Assembly: GCA_029310945.1 (NCBI GenBank)
Contig: JARJFC010000037.1
Coordinates: 1 to 41,232, forward strand
Direction of reading: 5' to 3'
DNA from: Leptospira sp. 96542
GTDB lineage: Bacteria; Spirochaetota; Leptospiria; Leptospirales; Leptospiraceae
DNA: 41,232 bases
Part shown: positions 6,681 to 14,116 of the stretch, piece by piece
Position numbering within the stretch: the first letter of the stretch is position 1
Layout of the letters: each line of letters begins with the position of its first letter
Notes under the pieces: model-generated
Databases searched by the model: none
Told to the model about the DNA's origin: nothing
Seen by the model: only the letters and a program-made list of their open reading frames with translations
Position numbers and translations under genes: made by a program

Positions 6681-8539
6681 TTTAATATCTCACTTATGAT
6701 CGCAGAGGTATAACCTCTGTCAGTACAAATTCTCGCATATTGAACTGCCTTTTTATTTTGATTCATTTTATGATAAATTTCAGCAATATTGGCAGTATAA
6801 ATCACTTCTTCTGGATAGGTTTTTGCGGCCAGCTCAAAATGATAAAGTGATTCTTTATAGCGACCTTCGTCATCAAGTAAACATCCATAATGGTTGTAAA
6901 TGCGGGACAATGCGTAATTGTCTCCAATTGTTTTTTCGATAAAATATTCTTTTTTTAGATAACTTTCAACATAACCTTTTAAATACCATACGAGGCGGGC
7001 TTCATAAAAATAAAATAGAGCAAAATTGGGGTCATTTTCGATCGCTTTTTTACAAATTTTTTCGGCTTTGGTATATTCCTTTTTTTGAATTAAATTGTAA
7101 ATCATCTCCAGTCGTTTTTTATTTTTTCTAAAGCTACTTTCATGTTTTAATTTATTTTTTGCATCCTCCAGGTGTTGTGTTATGATTTCCTTTTGCCATG
7201 CGGTGAAAGGGAGCACATTGTTATTGCTTTTTATGATGAGAGATATATCACCGATTTTTAGGTTGGTATCGAAGTGAAATGTGAACACAGTGTTCGGAGT
7301 ATTCGCAAGTGACTGTTGTAAAATTTCATACAATTCTTCAGGGTATACATGGATAAAACACCAGCTATAAATAAAATAAGTAAATTCGAAACGAATGGGA
7401 ATGGGCAAATTAAAAATTTTGCCCAATTCAAAGGTATCATTTTGTCCTAAATGATAATTTCCGTTCTTAATATATACCGTGTGGCCTTCGGTTCCTTTGC
7501 CTGTGAGTTGCCAGTTAAATGTTTCAAACCTTACTTTATCCCTTAGTTGTTGTTTTTTGGTCTGACTTTCGGATTGTTTTTGTTTTAAGGAAAGATTATA
7601 CTTTTGATCTATCAATCCCAATTGGTTCAAAATTTCCAAACCACCATCTTGATTGGAAATATGTATTTTCCCAGCATTTCCTATTGTCAATACAATGGGA
7701 GAGGTTTTCCAACCTCTTAAAAATGTGAATTCATTCAATGGGTATTTGTTTCTTTCAAACTTAAGTTTGTTATACGAAAATGCAATTTCTCCGCTATAAT
7801 CAGAATTTTCTGATGCAGAAATATATTTAATTTTTATAATATCCGTGTGTTTCGGTATATAAACTCTATGGTCAGATACGAAACCATAATAAAAATCATT
7901 TTTCTCTGCAATTGTAGTGGGATTGGAACTAAAATCATTTTTGGGTTTAAAAAATTCATCATTCTTAATGAAACATAACAAAGATTTGTTCTTATTTATA
8001 AATGATATCTCTAAGGAATGGATTTGGAGTTCTGGGTCATAGCTAATGTAGAGTTGAATGGGAGTGAAATGGTAAGCCTGGTAGTATCGTCCAAACCAAT
8101 ATTTGATTTTGAAGCCGAGTAGGTAGAGTGAAGGCAAACCAAATACAATAAAACACCACAAGATAAACCAAATAAAATTAAAAACACCTGACTTCTGGTA
8201 AGAAACAAAAGTGTAACTCCCAAAACTAACGATAGTGAGTGTGAAAAAAATGACAAAAAACGAGGGTATCATCGAGAACAAAATAATGATGAATGGAATG
8301 TTCCTATTCGGAATGGACATTGCTCCATTGGGATATGCATTTTTAAGTCCGTGGTAATATACGTTTACAATAAGGGAAATGATTGTCGTGAAGACAAATA
8401 AAGGCAATATTCCGAAAAAATACAAAATCGGATAAGAAAGTATCGATAGAGCTACCGCAAATAGAAAGAGATTTTGTAATGAATTTGACCAGCGAAAGTA
8501 TGGCGGCTCTAAACGTTTGTATGTTTTGTATCGTTTCAA
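6668..8539 (-). CDS. Membrane protein with C-terminal TPR repeats
   Basis: A 623-residue protein of unknown function. The N-terminal part has about four membrane segments (roughly residues 25-65, 80-110 and 125-160). A soluble, beta-rich middle region (about 170-450) shows no recognised catalytic motif. The C-terminal 140 residues form tetratricopeptide-like helical repeats (AEKICKKAIENDPNFALFYF, YKESLYHFELAAKTYPEEV, NKKAVQYARICTDRGY), usually protein-protein docking surfaces. The stop codon is inside the bidirectional terminator. A fragment of a close paralogue survives at 3720-3780, so there was once a second copy nearby. The gene is followed upstream by a 413-base gap. Confidence 0.6.
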   Translation of the reverse strand: MKRYKTYKRLEPPYFRWSNSLQNLFLFAVALSILSYPILYFFGILPLFVFTTIISLIVNVYYHGLKNAYPNGAMSIPNRNIPFIIILFSMIPSFFVIFFTLTIVSFGSYTFVSYQKSGVFNFIWFILWCFIVFGLPSLYLLGFKIKYWFGRYYQAYHFTPIQLYISYDPELQIHSLEISFINKNKSLLCFIKNDEFFKPKNDFSSNPTTIAEKNDFYYGFVSDHRVYIPKHTDIIKIKYISASENSDYSGEIAFSYNKLKFERNKYPLNEFTFLRGWKTSPIVLTIGNAGKIHISNQDGGLEILNQLGLIDQKYNLSLKQKQSESQTKKQQLRDKVRFETFNWQLTGKGTEGHTVYIKNGNYHLGQNDTFELGKIFNLPIPIRFEFTYFIYSWCFIHVYPEELYEILQQSLANTPNTVFTFHFDTNLKIGDISLIIKSNNNVLPFTAWQKEIITQHLEDAKNKLKHESSFRKNKKRLEMIYNLIQKKEYTKAEKICKKAIENDPNFALFYFYEARLVWYLKGYVESYLKKEYFIEKTIGDNYALSRIYNHYGCLLDDEGRYKESLYHFELAAKTYPEEVIYTANIAEIYHKMNQNKKAVQYARICTDRGYTSAIISEILKQNP

Positions 8540-8596
8540 AATTTTTTAATCTTTTTAAAACCATATATGCGTTAGGTTTTGTAGAGTTTGTCTTTT

Positions 8597-8713
8597 TTAT
8601 TTTTCAATTTCCCGTAATCCAATGATGTTGCCATCAAAATAATCTCTATTTATTTGAATCCATTCCCATCCTTTTAGAGTCATTTCCAGGTGTGTACCAA
8701 AAACAATGTGATT
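8597..8713 (-). pseudogene. Possible C-terminal gene remnant in a 413-base gap
   Basis: The region 8540-8952 contains no complete gene. On the minus strand 8713-8597 a frame reads VFGTHLEMTLKGWEWIQINR followed by DYFDGNIIGLREIEK and a stop. Its composition looks like the end of a real protein, but stop codons lie directly upstream. A short internal ATG would give only 28 residues with no clear ribosome-binding site. I do not recognise the family. The remaining part of the gap is AT-rich and holds the promoter and leader of the RNA-binding protein. Confidence 0.3.
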
Positions 8714-8952
8714 TTAAATTTGAAAATTTCAGGATAAACCTTGCCAATGATTTGTATGAACAGTAATGTGGTAAAAGATTCAAAGTATTATCGTCTTTTT
8801 AACCTCTAAGTATTTCTCACTTTTTTGCATTCTGATCTCCTTAAAAAGTTTTCCCCTGCATTTTCGTCGTGTTTTTACCTAATTTCCTTTGCGGGAAGTC
8901 GTTTCTAATTCATTAAAATTTAAGAGTCAAAATCAAAATTTGAGGAAATCAA

Positions 8953-9216
8953 ATGTCAGTTAATCTATATGTAGGCAACCTTTCTTACGAAATGACGGAA
9001 AACAAGTTAAATGAACTTTTTTCAGTACACGGCGCAGTATCTTCTGCAAAAATCATTACAGACCAGTACACTGGTGGATCGAAAGGTTTCGGTTTTATCG
9101 AAATGAAAGAGCGTAATGACGCAGATAAAGCAATTAGTGATCTTAACGGAAAGAACATTCTAAATCGTGAAATGAAAGTTAATATTGCAAAACCTAAAAC
9201 TAATAACTGGAATTAA
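8953..9216 (+). CDS. Single-RRM RNA-binding protein
   Basis: An 87-residue protein that is essentially one RNA-recognition motif. RNP2 is LYVGNL (residues 5-10) and RNP1 is KGFGFIEM (about 44-51), with the aromatic residues that stack on RNA bases in place. The fold's last strand is MKVNIAKPK. Such small RRM proteins occur in cyanobacteria, spirochaetes and other bacteria, where several respond to cold or stress and act as RNA chaperones; that role here is inferred. GAGGAAATCAA before the ATG is a good ribosome-binding site. It is monocistronic, with a long non-coding leader region and an inverted repeat downstream. Confidence 0.9.
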   Translation: MSVNLYVGNLSYEMTENKLNELFSVHGAVSSAKIITDQYTGGSKGFGFIEMKERNDADKAISDLNGKNILNREMKVNIAKPKTNNWN

Positions 9217-9240
9217 GTTCCGAACCATAGTTTCAAATGT

Positions 9241-9292
9241 AAATCAAACAAGGAGAGAGTTCATAAAAAATGACTGTCAAATTGTTTGATTT
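9241..9292 (+). terminator. Inverted repeat, possible terminator of the RRM gene
   Basis: AAATCAAACAA (9241-9251) is perfectly complementary to TTGTTTGATTT (9282-9292), an 11-base-pair stem with a 30-base loop, followed by an AT-rich tail. It lies 25 bases after the RRM stop codon. The loop is long and the stem AT-rich, so it may be a 3' stabilising structure or protein-binding site rather than a classical terminator. Confidence 0.4.
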
Positions 9293-9354
9293 ATTTATAA
9301 ATTTCTAAAGCGCTCTTTTCTCTCTCATCCCCACTACTCGATCTTTAAAGTTTA

Positions 9355-10944
9355 TTATGTATTCTTTAAATCATTTGATCGCCTAAATTGTAACGGACTC
9401 ATGCCCGTTACTCTTTTGAATTCTACATTGAAAGCAGTTTTGGATCCAAAACCAGTTGCGAATGCCACTGATAAAATTGACATATCTATGTTTTCAACTA
9501 ATATTTGTTTTGCTTCGATGATACGAAAAGAATTGAGGTAAGTCCGAAAACTCATCCCCAGTTTGGAATTGAGTAATTCAGAAGTTTGTTGTAAAGTAAG
9601 GCCTATAGCTCGGGAAACAATTTCAAGATCGAGTTTTTCATCCAAATAAGGTTTTGTTTCTCGCATCCAAGTTTCTAGTTTTGCCAGTGACTCTTCTGTA
9701 TCGATGGAGTTAAGTTTGGATTTCGAATAACGTGTATTACTAGTTTTGTCGATGTTTAAAGTAAGTATGCGATGTAGGATTTCGTTCCGTTCGCCTTCTA
9801 ACTTTTCATATTTTTGCAAAAGATTGAACAGTAAAAAAAACAGATCGATAGGGAATATGAATACTGCAGAATATAGTAGTGGTGTGGAGTAGGGAAAAAT
9901 TCCTAAAAAATAGAAAATAGTATTATAACTGATAATAAAATATGTTCCCCAACTTAATAGGAAAAAGATGATTCTTTTTTCGCCTTTGTTATAAATTTGT
10001 ATTCCAGTTCCAAGTATCATCGGAATGGAAAACAAATAAATATAAGTAGCAAATCTGGAAAAAATTTTGGTTGTATAAGAGGTAAGAATTGCTGGTACAC
10101 ATAAGAGAGCAAGAAGCCCTATAAAGATTAGAACTTTATCAATATTTGGGCTGTGAACTTTTGTGTTTAAAAACATTCGTACGAACTGAAACGAAAATGG
10201 AATGCCCAATGTAGCAAAAACGAGAATTGCTTTGTTTTGCCACCATGTAGATTCGGGCCAAAATACATCGTATGCATTTCCATACTGGCCATTATACCAA
10301 AGCACCGTACAGACCACATAACCTGCGTAAAAGAAAAACTCGCTTAACCCAAAAGCAAAAAAATAAAAAAGTGCAAAGATAAACATGACTGCACATACAC
10401 CTAAAATGAGCCAGGTGATAGCTGTTTCTAGGACAATTCGTTTGTTAAATGATTTTTGATCCATAGAACGGATCGGAAAGGAAATTAAAGATTTAGATTG
10501 AATTTTAATATAAAAATATTCTTTTGTTTTTTGTTTTGGAATTAGGAAACTAGGATAGAGTGCTTCAGGCACTGCCCATTTCGGTTTAGGAATCGTATCA
10601 CCTGTCACAAAGGTTTGGTAGTGACTTTGATCTACTGGAAAATACAGAACTGCAGAATCGAGAGCCTTCCAATCCAAAGAAAGAATTCGATCGTTTGAGA
10701 AAACTTCATCATTTGTTTTGCCGCGAAGCCATATAACATCTTCAGAAAAATTAAACGAAAGTTGATTTTTAGAAATTTGATTCCAGGTATTCGACTTTTG
10801 AATTTCTTCAAAGGGAATTGTTGTGCTCGGATCTAAATAGAATTCAAAATGATTAGTTATGTTTTGGTCACCATCTCCTTCGGATGAACAAGCCAAGATT
10901 GATACGAACAGAAACAAAATGGAGAATTTGGAAATCTGTTTCAT
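9355..10944 (-). CDS. Membrane-bound AraC-type regulator with 7TMR-DISM receptor domain
   Basis: A 529-residue fusion. The N-terminus is a lipoprotein-like signal (FVSILACSS, Cys about 19). An extracytoplasmic ligand-binding domain of the 7TMR-DISM extracellular-2 type follows (about 30-165), then seven membrane helices (about 170-375). A cytoplasmic AraC/XylS DNA-binding domain ends the protein (about 430-529): LDLEIVSRAIGLTLQQTSELL is the first helix-turn-helix and ILSVAFATGFGSKTAFNVEF with MSPLQFRR the second. The AraC domain is thus tethered to the membrane and would act on DNA directly without a phosphorelay. It lies 91 bases downstream of a histidine kinase with the same receptor architecture, so both may read related signals. 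Confidence 0.85.
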   Translation of the reverse strand: MKQISKFSILFLFVSILACSSEGDGDQNITNHFEFYLDPSTTIPFEEIQKSNTWNQISKNQLSFNFSEDVIWLRGKTNDEVFSNDRILSLDWKALDSAVLYFPVDQSHYQTFVTGDTIPKPKWAVPEALYPSFLIPKQKTKEYFYIKIQSKSLISFPIRSMDQKSFNKRIVLETAITWLILGVCAVMFIFALFYFFAFGLSEFFFYAGYVVCTVLWYNGQYGNAYDVFWPESTWWQNKAILVFATLGIPFSFQFVRMFLNTKVHSPNIDKVLIFIGLLALLCVPAILTSYTTKIFSRFATYIYLFSIPMILGTGIQIYNKGEKRIIFFLLSWGTYFIISYNTIFYFLGIFPYSTPLLYSAVFIFPIDLFFLLFNLLQKYEKLEGERNEILHRILTLNIDKTSNTRYSKSKLNSIDTEESLAKLETWMRETKPYLDEKLDLEIVSRAIGLTLQQTSELLNSKLGMSFRTYLNSFRIIEAKQILVENIDMSILSVAFATGFGSKTAFNVEFKRVTGMSPLQFRRSNDLKNT

Positions 10945-11035
10945 TGAGGAGAATTGTTACATTTTTTTTTAAGGTCTGACAAGCCTTTTAAAAAGTTCTA
11001 CGACTAAATCGGAATAAAAATTGGAAATATATTGT

Positions 11036-13081
11036 TCATTCAATTTTAGGATTTTCGTTATCATCATCCTGACTTTTGGGAAATTCCAATATAAATTTAC
11101 TTCCTATATTAAGCTCAGATTCTACTTGGATATTGCCTTCGTGCAGGCGCATTAGTTCAAAACAAAGTTTTAGACCTATACCAAAACCTTTTTCGCCAAG
11201 TGTACCTTGCGTTGTGGTTTGCCTAGAAAATAGTTCTTTTAAAATATTGGGTGCGATCCCCTGCCCATTGTCTTCGATTGTGATTAGGTTTGTGTTTTCA
11301 GTAGAGTGGTAACTTATTTTTATTATACCATTTTGGTTTGAGAATTTAATCGCATTGCTAACGATATTACGAATGACCTCGGCCAAAATAGTTTCATCCG
11401 CATAAACAGTGTCATTTTTTGTTACCGATAGATTTAGTTGTAAAGATTTTTTCCGAAGTTCAAACGAGAATGAATCAGATAAAATTTTTATTATTTTCAA
11501 TAAAGAAACTGAAGATAAGTTTAAATGGATTTTGCCTTTCTGAAAACGATTTAAGTTTAATAGATGTTCAACGGTTGACATTGCATTTTCCAAAATAACG
11601 AATAATTGGTTGAAAATATGTTTTTTCTCGTCCTCCTTTGTATCTTCCTCCATTGTGAAGTTTAAAGCTGAATACACAGTGCTTAGGGGAGATCTAAGGT
11701 CATGGGCAACGAGTGAAATGAATTTATCCTTCCATTCGTTGGCTTCTTCTGCAATTTGTTTTGCTATCTTATATTCTTCGGTACGCAATAAAACCGTTTT
11801 TTCTAAGGATTCATTTAAGGTTGAAAGTTCTTTACTAAGTGTTTCTATTTTGATAAATGATTTTGTGAAAAAAGATGCTAATACTAACGATTGGAATAAT
11901 ACAGTGGAAAGATATGAATATTTCATAACTAATTTGTAGTGGAGTATCCCATATAAAACCAATGTATCGTTGATTGCGGTGAGGAGCAATACGACTTGAA
12001 TCAAAAGTAAAACTCGAGCAAGTTTCTCTTTTTTTATACTAGCGACAGTTAAACAATAGACAGAATAGAATAAGCCAAAGATAGAAAAGAACAATCCATA
12101 AAAAGTTGTGAGAGACCCTTTCTCAGTTGGAAAGAATAATACGATTAGGAACAATAGAAACAAAACTGCAGAAAAAAGATTCACAATCTTTTGTGAAAAA
12201 TGATTTGGAAATAGTTTTATCAAGAATAATAGATAAAATGCCATTGCCAAATAAAAAACCAAAGATATTGAAAATGCAAAACGATACTGTACATTGGGGA
12301 AAAGAAAATAAAGTGTATCTCCATTTAATGAAATAGAATGAAGCGCAATGCAAAAACTGTACAGACCAAAGTAGAGTAGGAGGGATCGATTTCGTCTAAA
12401 AATAAAGACCACAAAATGGTAAAAGGCCATAAAAAATAAGGCACCAGTCAAAAGAGAATCTATAATCGCATCTGTTATGATTTGTTTGTAAAGAAATTCA
12501 TAATTACCAAAGTTAGGTGGGTACCAAAAGGCTCCATCGTCATGATAAAAATTTGAAATCTGAATCAGGATTTCGATCCTATGGTCGGATTCTGGAATGA
12601 GTAAGATTCCTGAGCTGCGAGTGGGGCTCATCACTTCTCGTGTTTTTCCAACCTTTCCAAGTTCTAATTCTAATTTCCCATTTATGAAGATTTTGAAAGC
12701 AGCACCACCTGTTTGGAAAAAACGAATGCCAAATGATTTATTTTCCTTCGTTTCAGGCAGAAGAACATTTAATCGATAGGTTGCAAAACCTATCCCTTTA
12801 TGTTGATTTTTCCACCTATCGCCTATTTGTTGAAAGTTTCTGTTTGCAGCATTGCCTTCGAAAAAGAACTGGTTGTTTTGCGAAGGGTGATTTTCGGTCG
12901 GATTGATAAATTCATTCCAAAAAAAATCCCATTCACCAGCAAGTGGGACAGAAGGAGAGTTGCCAAATTCCCAATTGCGAAGATCTATTATACCATCTTT
13001 TGCGACTGGAATTTCTGTCGTTTTGTCTATCGGTATACAACCACAGAGGCCTGAGATGAGTATTAAAATTAGAAATTTCAT
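11036..13081 (-). CDS. 7TMR-DISM sensor histidine kinase
   Basis: A 681-residue lipoprotein-like receptor kinase. The signal ends in GLCGC (Cys15). An extracytoplasmic jelly-roll domain (7TMR-DISMED1/2-like, about 30-185) likely binds carbohydrate or another small ligand. Seven membrane helices cover about 195-410. A linker coiled coil then leads to the dimerisation/H-box, where HDLRSPLST places the phosphoryl-accepting His at about residue 460. The ATPase domain has an N box (NIVSNAIKFSNQNG), G1 (DNGQGIAP) and G2 (GEKGFGIGLKL). No response regulator is adjacent, so the partner is elsewhere. The gene is followed by the membrane AraC regulator. Confidence 0.85.
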   Translation of the reverse strand: MKFLILILISGLCGCIPIDKTTEIPVAKDGIIDLRNWEFGNSPSVPLAGEWDFFWNEFINPTENHPSQNNQFFFEGNAANRNFQQIGDRWKNQHKGIGFATYRLNVLLPETKENKSFGIRFFQTGGAAFKIFINGKLELELGKVGKTREVMSPTRSSGILLIPESDHRIEILIQISNFYHDDGAFWYPPNFGNYEFLYKQIITDAIIDSLLTGALFFMAFYHFVVFIFRRNRSLLLYFGLYSFCIALHSISLNGDTLYFLFPNVQYRFAFSISLVFYLAMAFYLLFLIKLFPNHFSQKIVNLFSAVLFLLFLIVLFFPTEKGSLTTFYGLFFSIFGLFYSVYCLTVASIKKEKLARVLLLIQVVLLLTAINDTLVLYGILHYKLVMKYSYLSTVLFQSLVLASFFTKSFIKIETLSKELSTLNESLEKTVLLRTEEYKIAKQIAEEANEWKDKFISLVAHDLRSPLSTVYSALNFTMEEDTKEDEKKHIFNQLFVILENAMSTVEHLLNLNRFQKGKIHLNLSSVSLLKIIKILSDSFSFELRKKSLQLNLSVTKNDTVYADETILAEVIRNIVSNAIKFSNQNGIIKISYHSTENTNLITIEDNGQGIAPNILKELFSRQTTTQGTLGEKGFGIGLKLCFELMRLHEGNIQVESELNIGSKFILEFPKSQDDDNENPKIE

Positions 13082-13234
13082 TCTTAAGTCGGAATGGGAA
13101 GTTTTGTTTTCTCAAACCATTTTGAGAACATCGAGCATAATGTCACAAGTTATTTTGTTTATAATTTGGATCTTGTGATGTGATTCGAAACATGATCATT
13201 GTTTTTTATATAAATTTTTATAAAGGTTGTGAAT

Positions 13235-14116
13235 TTAAAAAATATACTCAGCCTCATATTCAGTTTCATACCTTGTAATTTTATTTTGAAAATTTCGTTT
13301 TCCTATGTAAGACTGAAATACTGGTTTCAGCTTTGCTAACTCTGTGTATTTTTCAAAGCGGTGAGATAAATAAGGATGGGTCATAAAATATTCATGAAAG
13401 GCAGAATTTTTATTTTCGATGCCTCCTTCTGATTTTTTTAATTTTAGGAATGTTTGCCCCATCGCATATGGATCATATTTTTCTCGGATTAAGATGTCAA
13501 AACCAAACCCATCTGCTTCATCTTCTTGGTTTTTTGAGAATGACGGTCGTAAAAGAATGGAAGTGGTAATATCTGCTAAAACACCGAAAGATTCCATTTT
13601 AATTTTTTTAGCAAATAATTCTCCTCTCACTCCATCCATACAATGTGAAAGTTCGACGTGTCCAATCTCATGACCAAGGATAGCAACTAACTGTGATTCT
13701 GAATCTAAAATATTTAATAAACCTTTTGTGACAAAAAGTACCCCTCCAGGCATTGCATATGCATTCGGGATTTCAGAGTTCATAAGAAAAACTCTATAAT
13801 TGAATTTTTTATGTTTATTTTTAGTTAGGTGAGAAACCAAATTTTCTAAATAGATTAGATCGGGATCTTTTTTATCTGCATAAGACTCGTAACGTAAGGC
13901 AATTGAATCTCCTAGTTTTTTTTCATCTAAATCGTCAATCGGAATGATTTTTGTCAAAGAACGATCCAATGTTTTGATTGGTTTTCCTAATAATTGAAAG
14001 GCTGGTGAAAGTGTGGTGGGAAATTGAACCTGCACGTTCGTATTTACTGTGAGTATGGATAATACGGTTCCAAAAATCAGAATGCTGAAAAAATAAAAAA
14101 ATCTATTGCGAATCAT
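13235..14116 (-). CDS. M48-family zinc metalloprotease
   Basis: A 293-residue exported or membrane-anchored protease. A single N-terminal hydrophobic segment (about residues 6-24) is the signal or anchor. The catalytic motif HEIGHVELSH gives zinc ligands His149 and His153 with Glu150 as base. EDEADGFG near residue 200 supplies the third ligand, as in the M48/LoiP-BepA group of periplasmic quality-control proteases. AMPGGVLFVTKGLL before the zinc site matches the family's substrate-strand region. The start overlaps the end of the DUF2339 gene by 14 bases, and AAAGGGA lies nine bases upstream of the ATG, so the two are translationally coupled and probably cooperate in the envelope. Confidence 0.85.
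   Translation of the reverse strand: MIRNRFFYFFSILIFGTVLSILTVNTNVQVQFPTTLSPAFQLLGKPIKTLDRSLTKIIPIDDLDEKKLGDSIALRYESYADKKDPDLIYLENLVSHLTKNKHKKFNYRVFLMNSEIPNAYAMPGGVLFVTKGLLNILDSESQLVAILGHEIGHVELSHCMDGVRGELFAKKIKMESFGVLADITTSILLRPSFSKNQEDEADGFGFDILIREKYDPYAMGQTFLKLKKSEGGIENKNSAFHEYFMTHPYLSHRFEKYTELAKLKPVFQSYIGKRNFQNKITRYETEYEAEYIF

Noticed and set aside
11610..11939. A plus-strand open frame of about 109 codons inside the histidine kinase gene.
   Set aside because: It is antisense to the H-box region of a well-supported kinase and has no independent support.
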